Positions 17,469-29,080 of a stretch of 64,000 bases of DNA are shown one piece after another. The notes under the pieces were generated by a model. The model did not search any database, was not told the origin of the DNA, and was given only the letters and a program-made list of their open reading frames with translations. Within the stretch, counting starts at the first letter, position 1; every line of letters starts with the position of its first letter. The position numbers and the translations under genes were made by a program. Location of the stretch: contig NZ_WOBR01000004.1 of NCBI RefSeq assembly GCF_009727955.1, positions 993,724 through 1,057,723 on the forward strand, given 5' to 3'. Origin of the DNA: Aliivibrio fischeri. GTDB lineage: Bacteria > Pseudomonadota > Gammaproteobacteria > Enterobacterales > Vibrionaceae.

Positions 17469-18794
17469 TTATCCACTCACCATTGATGAACTGATTTTTT
17501 CAGAACTATTTGCTTTAGCTGGTTCTTGAAGAAATGCTGGCGCCGCAGCTTTATGCTTAATAAGTTCTTTATCAAAAACCCGCTCTCCAAATACTAAAGA
17601 TAATCGAGATAAAGCATCACTTTTGGTATCTGCCATTTCTGCTTGTCGCAGTTGTTCGGGTAATAGTTTTAGCTTACCGACAATATCTCGTTCTCTATTA
17701 GTATGCTGACTTTCTTGCGGAAATAATGGTCTTTCATCCGTATCATCTGGACTTTCAACCCCTTTAAGAAACTCATAATACAAGTTTTCTGCAACGACCT
17801 TCATCGTCTCCCCCATATCCTGAGCGTCAACGGAATGTTGCTGCAAAACTTCAACCGTTGCTGCCATCAAACTAATGGATGATGGACCACCAACTTGCCA
17901 TTGAGCGTCACGCCAAGCTTTCATAAACCTACATACTTTTCGTAAATGTTTACCTATGCGACAGCATTCACCTTCAAACCAATCTTCAACAATTTTAGGA
18001 TCACTGTTCATCCACTTAGAACTACCTGGTTTTTCATCTCTAAGAGCAAGGTTTACGTTTTCAGAATCTAGCTTTTTATATTCCCGATCATCTGCCGAAT
18101 CTAGCGTAAAACCGAATGACTCCATTCCCGCAGACTCACACATTGCACGGCTATTTACGGCTTTAAGCACCGCAGCTTCCTTTTGCAAAAACTGTTCTTT
18201 AGGGATCGCATACATTGGTACATCAATGTGAGTTCGCTCTAAAGGAATTTTTATCCGTGCACAAGTTCGTTTACTATCAAACTCCCAACCATAATTTTCG
18301 TCAACAAGTGATTTAAGAGAGGCATCAACTAGCAAAGTTAGGAGCTGGTGACCAATCTTTGGCTCAGACTCAAAAAAAGTCATTGGGAGATAGGCCCCAT
18401 CATCAATATCCATTTCTTGACCTGCGTGAAAAGGACGGTTTAAGGTTTTGTATTTAAAACTACCTTGAGTCCAAAATCTAGGCTTTAAGGTTGAAAGTTC
18501 CTTTAAGGTATCTTTGTCCATTTGACTCAACAATCGACTTGCTTCAAGAATTTCTAGTTGATCAAGATAACGAACCTTTGTCTTCTGTAGGCGAAAAAAT
18601 AGATAGTCTCTATTTTGGTTAAATGCAGCCTGATCTTTAGCAATAGCTCCAACTTCCTCAAAGACATTTGTAATACGTTTACGGACAGTATTACGAAGAT
18701 ACAAAAGCCTCTCATCCTCTTCTTTATTAAGAAGAAGTTTTCCCATTAACCCTTCCGTTCGATTAGTGTAATAATGATGTAGATTCCAATTCAT
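17469..18794 (-). CDS. dncV: DncV-type CD-NTase (3',3'-cGAMP synthase)
   Basis: A 441-aa protein very similar along its length to V. cholerae DncV: start NWNLHHYYTNR, LTPRFWTQGSF-like KPRFWTQGSF, GQEMDIDDG with catalytic D129 and D131 in register, SDPKIVEDWF, IGKHLRKVCRFMKAWRDAQW, and the C-terminus EKISSSMVSG. The terminal glycine is the residue Cap2 joins to its target. The enzyme makes 3',3'-cGAMP on phage infection. Operon position two, 13 bp after capV. Confidence 0.96.
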   Translation of the reverse strand: MNWNLHHYYTNRTEGLMGKLLLNKEEDERLLYLRNTVRKRITNVFEEVGAIAKDQAAFNQNRDYLFFRLQKTKVRYLDQLEILEASRLLSQMDKDTLKELSTLKPRFWTQGSFKYKTLNRPFHAGQEMDIDDGAYLPMTFFESEPKIGHQLLTLLVDASLKSLVDENYGWEFDSKRTCARIKIPLERTHIDVPMYAIPKEQFLQKEAAVLKAVNSRAMCESAGMESFGFTLDSADDREYKKLDSENVNLALRDEKPGSSKWMNSDPKIVEDWFEGECCRIGKHLRKVCRFMKAWRDAQWQVGGPSSISLMAATVEVLQQHSVDAQDMGETMKVVAENLYYEFLKGVESPDDTDERPLFPQESQHTNRERDIVGKLKLLPEQLRQAEMADTKSDALSRLSLVFGERVFDKELIKHKAAAPAFLQEPAKANSSEKISSSMVSG

Positions 18795-18807
18795 GCTTAT
18801 ATTCCTT

Positions 18808-19878
18808 CTAATTTGTGGTGCTAGCTTTAGACTTAAATGGTTTAGCCAGTCTTGAAAAAATCAACTTCAGCCTTTTATCTCTTGCAAACTCTTCATTTGC
18901 CAACTGTTTTCCTCTAGAAGCTAAATTATCCAACGCTTCAATACTAGAATTATCAAGCGTTATATCTCCCGAAGCTTCATTTGGAACACGGCTATCTAAA
19001 CTAATATAGTTATCCTCGATGCCGTGTACACGTAGCTCTCTAGATAACATAAACTGATGCAAAATCTGGTTGGAAGTCATTGTTGTAAGAACAAGACGCT
19101 CACCAAAGCCCCACATTCCAAAATATCCCTTTTTCGCGCCTAACAGTTTCGGACTAAGGGCATACTCCTCTCCCATAGTACCAACATTTAGCACATGAAT
19201 ATCTGAATATTCCGCTTTTGGAAAGCTATCTTTCATATCACCAAAAACTTCGTGTAAACCTACAAAGCTAGGGTTATTTGCCACAAGCCCACCATCAGCA
19301 AAGTAAGCTTTAAGATCATCGCAAAAGTACGGTTCAAAGTAAGTTGGTGCCGCAGATGTAGCTAAGGCTGCATCGACTAACTTTAATGGTCCATCACGGT
19401 TGAAGTCTGGGTTATGTGGCGTTTTAAAAAACTGAGGGCGCCCCGTTGATAAGTTAACTGTAGGGATCATGACACGTCTTTTAAGGTCATTAAATGTTGT
19501 ACTTTCCCCAATCATTTCAATAATGGCTTCTTTTAGAGGCTCCGTTTTATAAGTGGAGCCAAACACCTTTTTGATTGTTTTTCGTTGATTATTAAACCAC
19601 CTATACTGAGGAAATATCTTATCACTCTTGTTATAAAATACGTCTTTTAACTCTCGTGCTGACTTTCCCTCGGCCAACCCTAAGGCAAGAAGCCCCCCTA
19701 TAGATGTTCCAGTGATAAGATCAAAGTAATCACCAATCTTAATGTTCTTCTCGCTTGATGACTCCTCAAGAATCCGCTCTAGTTCAGCTAATACGCTAAT
19801 GGTAAATAGGCCTCGAACACCTCCACCATTTAGGCTTAAGACTCGAATAGCATTTAGGGGAAGGAGGTTGTCGCTCAT
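18808..19878 (-). CDS. capV: CapV, cGAMP-activated patatin-like phospholipase
   Basis: A 356-aa patatin-family effector. The oxyanion-hole motif LNGGGVRG (17-24), nucleophile serine S59 in GTSIGG, and catalytic aspartate D195 in ADGGLVANNPS are all present. When DncV makes cGAMP, CapV degrades inner-membrane phospholipids and kills the infected cell. First gene of the type II-A CBASS operon capV-dncV-cap2-cap3, the same order as in V. cholerae VSP-1. The upstream 690 bp holds its promoter. Confidence 0.95.
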   Translation of the reverse strand: MSDNLLPLNAIRVLSLNGGGVRGLFTISVLAELERILEESSSEKNIKIGDYFDLITGTSIGGLLALGLAEGKSARELKDVFYNKSDKIFPQYRWFNNQRKTIKKVFGSTYKTEPLKEAIIEMIGESTTFNDLKRRVMIPTVNLSTGRPQFFKTPHNPDFNRDGPLKLVDAALATSAAPTYFEPYFCDDLKAYFADGGLVANNPSFVGLHEVFGDMKDSFPKAEYSDIHVLNVGTMGEEYALSPKLLGAKKGYFGMWGFGERLVLTTMTSNQILHQFMLSRELRVHGIEDNYISLDSRVPNEASGDITLDNSSIEALDNLASRGKQLANEEFARDKRLKLIFSRLAKPFKSKASTTN

Positions 19879-20544
19879 TATTTTTCCTTTAAATTTTTTA
19901 TCATGATATTTTATAAATATATGCCAATATTAATATCGCATATATACCATATATTGATATCAAACTATCTATAACACCAATATATGGGCTTTAAAGGTAA
20001 TCTTCAATAGCTTGAAGTAGTTAAAGTAAAGGGTTGATCTAAAGGATATTTTTTTGTTAGCGGCTGCTAACCTTAGAGCGCTGATAACACCTACTGTTGA
20101 TATGTACAGTAAGCATACTTGCGTATTAATTATCTGATAATATTTTTACTTAATTTTTTAAAGGATATTAGCACCTATCATATTGCCCAGTAACATGTAA
20201 GCTAAAAGTTATCCGAAAAATCAAGACACCTTAAAGTCTCACCTATTAATTATCAAAAATTAGTTGGATTTCTTAATAACACATGAAATTAAATTACATA
20301 CTAAAATTACAGTCATATTTTAAGGTAAAACATTTTGCAGACTATCACTGCAAAGCTATGTAATCTTATGCTGCAAACTCAAAATTAAGCTCTTGATTTT
20401 TAGATGAGGGCTATGCAGACTTATGTTGCAAGCATCACCATCTAGCGTTTGCAAATTCCAATACTTCTCTACGATTTCCTTTAGCCTTACTTCATTTTTT
20501 GTTCTTAATAAAAAAATGGGCAAGAAATAATTATTTCCCACCCA
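19879..20544. other. Gene-free junction between CBASS and core chromosome
   Basis: This should contain the capV promoter and may contain one end of the transposon. Elements seen: ACCATATATTGATATC (19946-19961) and, in the opposite orientation, GCCCATATATTGGTG (19975-19989), both similar to TnsB-binding repeats of I-F3 elements (CCATAWAWTGATA). There is a 6-bp hairpin GTTAGC-GGCT-GCTAAC at 20056-20071, and TGTTGATA, the usual I-F3 end octamer, at 20095-20102 but facing the chemoreceptor. No convincing ordered end was found. The hairpin 20517-20544, built on GAAATAATTATTTC, with seven T downstream on the minus strand, is the chemoreceptor terminator. Confidence 0.4.
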
Positions 20545-20570
20545 CTTAGTTTTATGATGTTTTAAGTACT

Positions 20571-22523
20571 TTAATCAACCCTAAAAGTAGCCAATTGTTG
20601 CTGTTGTTTTTCAGCTAGCTCTGATAGGTGTGTACTTGTCACTGTTGCTTCTTCAATGCCTGCGACATTTTGGTTCGTAATATCGCGAATTGTCGTAATA
20701 TTTTCGCTAATTTCAACCATAGTTCGTGATTGCTCAGAAACCGCCGTTGCAACTTCAGCATTCGATTGTGATAACTCATCCATCGCTTCATTCATTGACG
20801 ACAATTGATCACGTGACTTTAATACTGATGCTGCAGTTTCATCAATCATAGATAAACAACGTTGCATATTTTGCTGAGCATCTGTCGATTTACTTTGCAG
20901 TTGTTCAATAATTCGTTGAATGGTTTCCGTTGAGTCTTGTGTTCTTGTTGCTAGTACTCGAACTTCATCTGCAACGACAGCAAAACCACGCCCCATTTCA
21001 CCAGCTCGAGCTGCTTCAATTGCAGCATTAAGTGCAAGTAAGTTAGTTTGCTCAGAAATATTCTGAATCACGGCAATAACATTACCAATTTGCTCACATT
21101 CTTTATTTAGATGCTCAACCACTAAAGACGTATCATTTAATTGCTCTTGCAAAGCACTAGCGCGATCACCATTTTCACGTGAAGAACGCATCTCTAAGCG
21201 ACATAACTCTTGTACACCCCCCATTCTTGTTTCCGCCGCTTTCGCTGATGCTTCAACTTGATTTGCAGATGCCGATAGTTCTGTAATTGCTGCAGCAATC
21301 ATGCTCACTTGATCATTTTGAACACTACTGTTTTCTGCACTTAATTCCATAACTGAACGTAATTGTAATGATGCAGATGCCAATTCTTGACCATGTGAGT
21401 TTAGGTCTTTAATTGTTCCTCTTAGCGTATTAATCGTTATATCGGTATTCTCGCCAAGCTGAGAAACTTCATTCTCACCTTTTAAATTGGTATGAAAGAT
21501 CAAATTACGTTCAGCTAAACCACGAATAACACTTTGTACTGAGTTTAACTGAGAAATAATGATACGAGTTAAAATAGTAACTAGAATAGAAGCCAATACA
21601 GCACCAATTAATAAACCAACAATGTTGACAACAATACTATTTTCGGCATTTTCTATTGTATTATTAAAGTTCTTTTCTAAGTACTTTTTACTGCTTGCAA
21701 CTGAATTATCAATTAGTTCTCGAGCAACACTTCTAATTTCAGCACGCTTAGCTTGGTATCCAACCCAACGCGACGTAATACTTTCTAACGTTGTCAGCTC
21801 TTTGCGCCATACATCAAGAAATTCGGTTTGTAATTTCTTTAGAGCCGGGCCCTTATACATTGGTTCAATCAATGTTTCCATTTGGTCTAGTAATGCGTGA
21901 AGCTCATCACCATCTTCTTGTAGACGCAAATAGAACACTCCTGAAGATTTATATCCAATCCCTTCAGAGATAACCGATAGCTTATTACGAATAATAGGCC
22001 ATTCATCCGCATTTGATGGATGATGATTTTCGTCTAAATTTTCCAAATAAGGTGCTAACCACGGTAAGACATTTAAAAATATATTATGTCCATCCACTTT
22101 TTCATCAATCATCTTTTTTGAAATAGAATGAAATTCATCAAAAGATTGAGAAATTCTTTCTAAATCATTTAGATCCTGACGAGTTAACTCCCCCATATTT
22201 CTTAAACGAGTAATCACTTTGTCTTTATCTTCTAAAATCTTAGGATAAGCTTGGTTATATTCATTTTGCCCTCGTACTGGATCAAACATCTCACTGCGAA
22301 TTGCAGCCGTTCTTAATCTCGAAAACAAATTATCCAGTTCAATGTAATCCTCAGAAATAGAATTACTCACCATTGAAGACATAATATTATTTTCTGTGCG
22401 AATAAGGTTTGTATGCAAAAATGTAGCACTACAAAAGAATATTATGAAGGTTCCAATAAATGGAACCATTAGCTGATAACGTAGCTGTAAAGAATTACGA
22501 TAATATTGAAGGAGCAAACCCAT
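20571..22523 (-). CDS. Methyl-accepting chemotaxis protein
   Basis: A 650-aa chemoreceptor. Membrane segments lie near residues 20-36 ([15 protein letters not shown]) and ~300-322 ([20 protein letters not shown]). The ~260-residue periplasmic region between them is helical (4HB-like) and not assigned to a ligand. HAMP follows, then the signalling domain with the conserved hairpin tip [20 protein letters not shown] and [12 protein letters not shown]. It ends [11 protein letters not shown] with no NWETF-type receptor-tethering pentapeptide. Monocistronic, with its own terminator. Confidence 0.93.
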   Translation of the reverse strand: MGLLLQYYRNSLQLRYQLMVPFIGTFIIFFCSATFLHTNLIRTENNIMSSMVSNSISEDYIELDNLFSRLRTAAIRSEMFDPVRGQNEYNQAYPKILEDKDKVITRLRNMGELTRQDLNDLERISQSFDEFHSISKKMIDEKVDGHNIFLNVLPWLAPYLENLDENHHPSNADEWPIIRNKLSVISEGIGYKSSGVFYLRLQEDGDELHALLDQMETLIEPMYKGPALKKLQTEFLDVWRKELTTLESITSRWVGYQAKRAEIRSVARELIDNSVASSKKYLEKNFNNTIENAENSIVVNIVGLLIGAVLASILVTILTRIIISQLNSVQSVIRGLAERNLIFHTNLKGENEVSQLGENTDITINTLRGTIKDLNSHGQELASASLQLRSVMELSAENSSVQNDQVSMIAAAITELSASANQVEASAKAAETRMGGVQELCRLEMRSSRENGDRASALQEQLNDTSLVVEHLNKECEQIGNVIAVIQNISEQTNLLALNAAIEAARAGEMGRGFAVVADEVRVLATRTQDSTETIQRIIEQLQSKSTDAQQNMQRCLSMIDETAASVLKSRDQLSSMNEAMDELSQSNAEVATAVSEQSRTMVEISENITTIRDITNQNVAGIEEATVTSTHLSELAEKQQQQLATFRVD

Positions 22524-23050
22524 TTATATACCTTATAAAAGTAAGTTCATTCATAAACTCAACCATGAAGAATGAATACTAATAACTAAAACGCTTCCCT
22601 TAACTAATTAACGTTATCGCGCTTTTTTAGGTGTTATACCGTGGGTTAAAAAGTAAAAAAATAGGCTCTTTAAATAAAACGATAATTAATTTAAATAATG
22701 AAAATTATCTAAATTATTATAGCTAAAGCGTATACCTTAAATCAGATTAAACATAAAAACACAAAGAAAAACCATTAGATTCAACAACTTAAAGCTACAT
22801 ATAAAATTTAATAAATAAATGAAAATAATGGTTATTACTAACAATAAGCCATGTTAACCAGATAGGTACATGGTAAACAAGTAACCTTGATACAAAAACA
22901 AATGTAACCTTGTTTACTTACATTAGTTTTATTGCGAGTCGCTTTGTAATTTATAAATCATTCTTAGCAGAATTTTTTTTATATCCTAATCTTATTTCAC
23001 ATCAATTAAAAAGTGATTGATGATTTTTGAATTACCTTTAAGGATATGAA
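22524..23050. other. Intergenic region between chemoreceptor and chitinase
   Basis: 527 bp of very AT-rich DNA between divergent genes. It must hold both promoters. I see no convincing CRP site, riboswitch or RNA gene. TTAAGGAT (23039-23046) is the chitinase ribosome site, 4 nt before ATG 23051. Confidence 0.4.
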
Positions 23051-26000
23051 ATGGAACATTCAAATTTAAGAAAAAAACATAATTATAAATTTGCTCTCTC
23101 TACCCTAACCCTTTCTTGTTTAATGGCATTTAATGCTCAGGCGGCTGTAGATTGCTCACCACTTGAAGCTTGGGATGCTGGGAAGGTGTACAATGGTGGA
23201 GAAGAAGTAAAACAAGGTACTAATGCCTATAAAGCCAAATATTGGACTCAAAATAATGACCCCGCAACCGCTGGTGAATGGGGTGCATGGCAAGATCTCG
23301 GAGCATGTTCAGGAGAAGTTCCAAATGAAGCGCCAACGGTAGACCTAACATCTCCTAGTGCAACGGAACAACTCACTACAGGTGACCTTGTCACGTTAAC
23401 AGCATCAGCGGCTGATAACGATGGCAATATAGTTCGCGTCGACTTCTCTGTTGATGGTGTTGTAATTAGCTCTGTAACAGCCTCTCCATACTCTACTACA
23501 TGGACTGCTCTTGAAGGCAACCATACAATTAGCGCGCAATCTTATGATGATAAAGGTGCGCAAAGTACAGTAAGCTCTGTTGCAATTAATGTGACAAATA
23601 CTCCTACTGATAATATCGCACCAACAGCAACGTTAAGCTTATCTGCAACAAATGTTGAACTTGGTTCTGTCGTTACACTAACAGCAGATGCTGCAGACTC
23701 AGATGGCACAATAGATAAAGTTGATTTTTATATCGATAACACTCTTGTTGGCACAGCAGCAACAGCCCCTTATACCCTTCAGTACACTACAATTGCTGTA
23801 GGCTCTCTTTCTGTCTATGCTAAAGCGACAGACAATTTAGGCGCAACAGCAAATTCAGCTTCCGCTAATTTAACGGTTACAAGTTCATTGCCAGTTGCAG
23901 ATAACTGTCGTCCTAATGGTTTATATCAAACAGAAGGCGTAACAGTGCCTTACTGTACTATCTATGACAAAGAAGGCCGTGAGAAAATGGGAGCTGACCA
24001 CCCTCGTCGTGTGATCGGTTACTTTACAAGTTGGCGTGATGGCGGCGACGAACAAAATAGTTACTTAGTAAAAGATATCCCTTGGGAACAACTAACCCAT
24101 ATTAACTACGCTTTCGTAAGCATTGGTTCAGATGGAAAAGTGAATGTAGGTGATGTTACCGACCCAAATAATGCAGCTACAGGTAAAGAATGGGCAGGCG
24201 TTGAAATTGATCCTGCACTTGGATTTAAAGGACATTTTGGTGCACTAGCGACGGCTAAAGCAAAACATGGAGTTAAAACATTAATCTCTATTGGTGGATG
24301 GGCTGAAACTGGTGGTCACTTCGGTGCTGATGGTAATCGTGTTGCAGACGGTGGTTTTTATACCATGACAACCAATGCCGATGGCAGCATCAACCACGCA
24401 GCTATCGAAAAATTTGCAGTATCAGCCGTTGAAATGATGCGTAAGTACAAATTTGATGGTTTAGACATCGATTATGAATACCCTACGTCAATGGCTGGTG
24501 CCGGTAACCCTGATGATAAAGAATTCATGGAACCTCGTCGCCAATACCTGTGGGCATCGTATCAAGTACTGATGAAAACATTACGTGAAAAACTGGATGT
24601 TGCATCTGCACAAGATGATATTCACTACATGCTAACTATCGCAGCTCCATCATCTGGCTATTTATTACGTGGTATGGAAACGTTTGATGTTACGCAATAC
24701 TTAGATTACGTAAATATCATGTCATACGACTTACACGGCGCATGGAACGACCATGTTGGTCACAATGCCGCTCTATATGATACAGGTAAAGATTCTGAAC
24801 TAGCCCAATGGAATGTTTATGGCACTGAAGCTTACGGTGGTATCGGTTATCTAAATACCGATTGGGCTTACCATTACTTCCGCGGTTCAATGCCGGCAGG
24901 TCGTATCAATATTGGTGTCCCTTATTATACTCGTGGCTGGCAAGGCGTAACTGGCGGTGAAAATGGCTTATGGGGTCGAGCTCCACTTCCAGATCAAGCT
25001 AAATGTGAACCAGGTACTGGTGAAGGTGAGAAAAACAATTGTGGTTACGGTGCACTAGGTATCGATAACATGTGGCATGATAAGAACTCATATGGCCAAG
25101 AAATGGGGGCAGGTTCTAACCCTATGTGGCATGCTAAAAACCTACAAGAAGGAATCTTTGGCTCTTACGCGAATATCTATGGTTTAGACCCAGCAAATGA
25201 TCCAGCAGATCAATTAGTCGGTACTTATACTCGCCACTATGACAGTGTTGCTGTTGCACCATGGTTATGGAACGCAGAGAAAAAAGTATTCTTATCAACA
25301 GAAGATAAAGACTCTATCAATGTCAAAGCGGACTACGTTATCGACCAAGAGATTGGTGGCATCATGTTCTGGGAACTGGCTGGGGATTACAGCTGTTACG
25401 TACTGGATTCAAATGGTAATCGTACTTCAGTAGATGCAACTGAAGCGGCTTGTCAAACAGGTAATGGTGAATACCACATGGGTAACACCATGACTAAAGC
25501 GATTTATGAGAAATTTAAATCAGCAACACCATATGGCAACACAGTAGCTACAGGAGCTATTCCAACAGAAACGGTTGATATTGCTGTAAACGTAGGTGGC
25601 TTTAAAGTAGGTGATCAAAACTACCCAATTAATCCAAAAGTGACCTTCACAAACAACACAGGTCAAGATATTCCTGGAGGAACTGAATTCCAGTTCGATA
25701 TTCCAGTATCAGCGCCTGATAATGCGAAAGATCAATCTGGTGGCGGTTTACAAGTCATTGCTTCTGGTCATACTCGTCCAAACAATATTGGAGGTTTAGA
25801 TGGAACAATGCACCGTGTTGCTTTCACTCTTCCAGCATGGAAAGCACTACCAGCAGGCGGCGTGTATGAATTGGATATGGTTTACTATCTACCAATTTCT
25901 GGCCCTGCAAACTATACAGTCAATATCAACAACGTTGATTATGCCTTCAAGTTTGAGCAACCAGATTTACCTCTAGCGGATTTAAACTCTGGTGGTAACA

Positions 26001-26215
26001 ATGGTGGTGGTAATGGCGGTACACCTGATGTGGGCTGTGATGCTACAGGACTTGTTACTTATCCAGATCTTCCACAAAAAGATTGGGCAGGTAACCCTAA
26101 CCACGCAAACACTGGAGATCAAGTGGTTCACAATAACGTTATTTACCAAGCAAATTGGTGGACAGCAGCAGAGCCAGGTAGTGACGGCAGTTGGACTAAA
26201 GTGTGTAACTTATAA
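23051..26215 (+). CDS. chiA: Secreted modular GH18 chitinase
   Basis: A 1054-aa precursor. A Sec signal peptide ends near residue 31 (FNAQA). Next come a CBM5/12-like chitin-binding module (~35-85, with the aromatic [10 protein letters not shown] and GEWGAW), two Ig/PKD-like domains (~96-182 and ~193-278), and the GH18 barrel (~305-840). The DxxDxDxE active site is D469-G-L-D-I-D-Y-E476, with E476 the acid. A beta domain (~850-980), a Gly/Asn linker and a second CBM5/12 ([14 protein letters not shown]) finish the protein. It hydrolyses chitin outside the cell and probably reaches the medium by type II secretion. Large multimodular ChiA enzymes of this type are typical of Vibrionaceae. Confidence 0.94.
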   Translation: MEHSNLRKKHNYKFALSTLTLSCLMAFNAQAAVDCSPLEAWDAGKVYNGGEEVKQGTNAYKAKYWTQNNDPATAGEWGAWQDLGACSGEVPNEAPTVDLTSPSATEQLTTGDLVTLTASAADNDGNIVRVDFSVDGVVISSVTASPYSTTWTALEGNHTISAQSYDDKGAQSTVSSVAINVTNTPTDNIAPTATLSLSATNVELGSVVTLTADAADSDGTIDKVDFYIDNTLVGTAATAPYTLQYTTIAVGSLSVYAKATDNLGATANSASANLTVTSSLPVADNCRPNGLYQTEGVTVPYCTIYDKEGREKMGADHPRRVIGYFTSWRDGGDEQNSYLVKDIPWEQLTHINYAFVSIGSDGKVNVGDVTDPNNAATGKEWAGVEIDPALGFKGHFGALATAKAKHGVKTLISIGGWAETGGHFGADGNRVADGGFYTMTTNADGSINHAAIEKFAVSAVEMMRKYKFDGLDIDYEYPTSMAGAGNPDDKEFMEPRRQYLWASYQVLMKTLREKLDVASAQDDIHYMLTIAAPSSGYLLRGMETFDVTQYLDYVNIMSYDLHGAWNDHVGHNAALYDTGKDSELAQWNVYGTEAYGGIGYLNTDWAYHYFRGSMPAGRINIGVPYYTRGWQGVTGGENGLWGRAPLPDQAKCEPGTGEGEKNNCGYGALGIDNMWHDKNSYGQEMGAGSNPMWHAKNLQEGIFGSYANIYGLDPANDPADQLVGTYTRHYDSVAVAPWLWNAEKKVFLSTEDKDSINVKADYVIDQEIGGIMFWELAGDYSCYVLDSNGNRTSVDATEAACQTGNGEYHMGNTMTKAIYEKFKSATPYGNTVATGAIPTETVDIAVNVGGFKVGDQNYPINPKVTFTNNTGQDIPGGTEFQFDIPVSAPDNAKDQSGGGLQVIASGHTRPNNIGGLDGTMHRVAFTLPAWKALPAGGVYELDMVYYLPISGPANYTVNINNVDYAFKFEQPDLPLADLNSGGNNGGGNGGTPDVGCDATGLVTYPDLPQKDWAGNPNHANTGDQVVHNNVIYQANWWTAAEPGSDGSWTKVCNL

Positions 26216-26242
26216 TTAATGATTAACGATACCTAATAAAAA

Positions 26243-26267
26243 GAGCAGTGATATACCATCACTGCTC
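26243..26267. terminator. Bidirectional terminator, chitinase / GGDEF-EAL
   Basis: A 10-bp stem GAGCAGTGAT/ATCACTGCTC with a 5-nt loop; T-run TTTCTTTTTT on the plus side and an A-run on the other. It serves both convergent genes. Confidence 0.9.
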
Positions 26268-26298
26268 TTTCTTTTTTAATATTCTAAACAAGAAACTT

Positions 26299-28782
26299 TT
26301 ATGCATATTTTTCTTTTAATTCACTAATTGAAAGTGGTTTATCTAAGTAATACCCTTGAACCAAATCACATTGATACTCTTTTAATTTATCTAATTGTTC
26401 TTTAGTCTCAACCCCTTCTGCAACTACCGTCATTTGACATGAAGCTCCGATAGCAATAATCGCTTTAATCAAAGATTCACTTTGATCATTGGTAAATAAA
26501 CTGCTGACAAAAGAACGATCAATCTTAATTTCTGTAATCGGTAAAATATTAAGATAGCTTAATGATGAATAACCTGTACCAAAATCATCTAATGAAATAC
26601 CAAACCCAAGTTTCTGTAGTTCCAACAAAATGGGCGATACACTTTTTAAATCACTGATTAGAATATTTTCTGTTATTTCGAAGGTGATCCGTGACACATC
26701 AATACCTGTTCTCGAAACAATCTTCATAATACGAGATACGAATCCCTTTTTAATTAACTGCTTAGGTGAAATATTAACTGAAAGCATAATGGCATTCGTA
26801 CCATTGGGCATCACTTCTTGAATATCTTCACACGCTTGCTGCAAAACAAAATCGCCAAGGTGATCTATCATCCCTATTTCTTCTGCTACAGCAATAAATT
26901 TAACGGGAGAAACAGAACCTAATTTGTTATTGCACCATCGAGAAAGCACCTCTACACCATAAATCTCACCTGTTTTAGTATCAATTTGAGGTTGATATAC
27001 TAAAGTAACCTCACGCTTATCTAACGCATTTTTTAGCTCTTCTTCTAAACTAAATTCATAGCTCACTTGCTCATCAATGCTTTTATCAAAGAAAAGTGAC
27101 GCACCTTTATGAACATCTTTTGATTTATAAAGCACAATATCAGCTTTAGAAATAAGCTCTGAAGAACAAGTTGCATCCTTAGGGTACATTGCTACCCCAA
27201 TACTACATCCAGTTGTAATCTCTTTACCGTTTATAGAGAAAACATCTTCAAAAACGGATTGAATCTTCTCAACCCATAACTCAGCATCTTGTTGAGACGT
27301 TAAATTAGAAAAACAAAAAACAAATTCATCTCCACCAAAACGTGCAACCATTTCGTCTTTTTCAATAAAGTGACTAAACCTAGAGCTAATCAACGTTAAT
27401 AGCCTATCACCAACATCATGCCCATAATGATCATTTACTTTTTTAAAATCATCTAAATCAACAAACATCAAAGCTATCATCTTTCCGGATTGCTTAGCTT
27501 TAGCTATTTCTTCTTCAATTCTTGACTCTAGCATTACCCTATTTGGTAATTGCGTTAATCCATCATGTAGAGCCATGTATTGCATTTTATTTTTTGTTTT
27601 CTCTAACACCTTAAAATCATTACAAATTCGATCCTGAAATTTATTAAAACGCATCGCAACATATTTACTAACACTCAATGATAATAAGGTAAGAATCAAC
27701 GCCAAGGTTAATGTTAGTAATAGTATTTTCTTTAACTCTTCTTGATTTTGCTGAATTAATAATTTTTCTTTTTTCTCTAAAAGACGCTTATTTGTATCAG
27801 TGTAAACCCCACCACTAATCACCCAATCCCATTTATCGTATTTTTTTATATAACTTAGTTGTGAATCAGAACCACTTTTAAATGCATCAAGTCTATTTAA
27901 ATACTTAGAAAAACGACTATTATTATCACCAAACTTTGAATTTAATGTACTCATAAATTCATGAGGGTTAATATCCGTTTTATTATAAATATTCGTATTT
28001 ATTAAACTTTTATCCTGATGAGATAAGATATTACCTGAATGATCAAAAACAAATATATAGCCGTCTTCGCCATATCGAACCTCAGATATCCATGCAAGTA
28101 ATATTTGTTGTATATCTTCTTCAACATCAACAACGTATTCACCTGTCCCTATATAAATATCTAATGGTTCAAAATATTTTGCATACCCTATCTTCTCAAA
28201 TGCTTCATCTTTATTATCTGGCTTTGGATACCACCACTGACTAAAACCTTCCCCCTTTTCTCTCATCATTTTCACATGGTCTTCTACGACTCTTTTACCG
28301 TGAATATCCGTAAAATTAATCAGATTCTTTCCTTCATATTCAGGAAAAATAGGATGCATTAAATTCGTGCCATTCATATCATAAATAAAAAAGTAGCCTC
28401 GACCATCATTAAAACGAGTTTGACGAAGAGCATCTGCTATTAACTTTATTATTTCAGGTTTGGTTTTTTCTTCATTTTGTTGATATATAAAATTAATAAT
28501 ACCGTAGGCATCGTCTATATGATGTTGAATTGATTTTCTTAGCGTTTGTTCTGCCAAATTATCTTCATAAATAATTTGTTCATAAATACTGTCAACTTGT
28601 TGCTTTACACGACCTTTTTCTTGCGTAAGCGCATCCGAATATAATGATTCTATTAATGAGCCGACTTTGGTTTGATTCTCATGAATTACAATCGCGTTTA
28701 AAACCAAAGTAAAAATACCAATTAAAGCAATCGGCATTAACGAAATAAAAGTCAACAGCCTTTTATCAGACTTATGCAGCAT
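26299..28782 (-). CDS. Cache-GGDEF-EAL cyclic-di-GMP enzyme
   Basis: An 827-aa membrane protein. A first membrane segment near residues 10-30 is followed by a periplasmic double Cache-type sensor (GRGYFFIYDMNGTNLMHP; GYIFVFDHSGNILSHQ) and a second segment near 355-375. A diguanylate cyclase domain follows with intact RFGGDEF. The phosphodiesterase domain has EVLSR, which fits the ExLxR form of the EAL motif, and DDFGTGYSS. Both catalytic signatures appear complete, so it may make or degrade c-di-GMP depending on ligand. I start at ATG 28782; the frame also opens with TTG at 28809, and no strong ribosome site settles it. Confidence 0.9.
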   Translation of the reverse strand: MLHKSDKRLLTFISLMPIALIGIFTLVLNAIVIHENQTKVGSLIESLYSDALTQEKGRVKQQVDSIYEQIIYEDNLAEQTLRKSIQHHIDDAYGIINFIYQQNEEKTKPEIIKLIADALRQTRFNDGRGYFFIYDMNGTNLMHPIFPEYEGKNLINFTDIHGKRVVEDHVKMMREKGEGFSQWWYPKPDNKDEAFEKIGYAKYFEPLDIYIGTGEYVVDVEEDIQQILLAWISEVRYGEDGYIFVFDHSGNILSHQDKSLINTNIYNKTDINPHEFMSTLNSKFGDNNSRFSKYLNRLDAFKSGSDSQLSYIKKYDKWDWVISGGVYTDTNKRLLEKKEKLLIQQNQEELKKILLLTLTLALILTLLSLSVSKYVAMRFNKFQDRICNDFKVLEKTKNKMQYMALHDGLTQLPNRVMLESRIEEEIAKAKQSGKMIALMFVDLDDFKKVNDHYGHDVGDRLLTLISSRFSHFIEKDEMVARFGGDEFVFCFSNLTSQQDAELWVEKIQSVFEDVFSINGKEITTGCSIGVAMYPKDATCSSELISKADIVLYKSKDVHKGASLFFDKSIDEQVSYEFSLEEELKNALDKREVTLVYQPQIDTKTGEIYGVEVLSRWCNNKLGSVSPVKFIAVAEEIGMIDHLGDFVLQQACEDIQEVMPNGTNAIMLSVNISPKQLIKKGFVSRIMKIVSRTGIDVSRITFEITENILISDLKSVSPILLELQKLGFGISLDDFGTGYSSLSYLNILPITEIKIDRSFVSSLFTNDQSESLIKAIIAIGASCQMTVVAEGVETKEQLDKLKEYQCDLVQGYYLDKPLSISELKEKYA

Positions 28783-29080
28783 AAATAACCATTTACAATT
28801 TAGAAACAACCGACCAATGCTAATAATGTTTATTACAAAATAATAGAACCTTCTCTATATCTTTAACCAGAAACACAAAAAGATGTGAAGCCTGCCATAA
28901 AATAATTGTTCATTCATTGAGCAGATAAATAATGAATAAATGCTTTAGATATCTCACTTGAGATAAAAAACTGCATTGAAAATGAGATTACTTATTAAAA
29001 AAATACGAATAATTTGGAATTCCTCCTCTTAAGGATTAGATTAAACTTAAGAAAAAATTCTTACCATACATGGAGTCACC

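Noticed and set aside
20095-20102. TGTTGATA as a transposon terminus
   Set aside because: It points into the chemoreceptor/chitinase side, and no ordered series of TnsB repeats follows it in that direction.
22524-23050. CRP site or riboswitch upstream of the chitinase
   Set aside because: No half-sites with proper TGTGA-N6-TCACA spacing and no recognisable riboswitch core.
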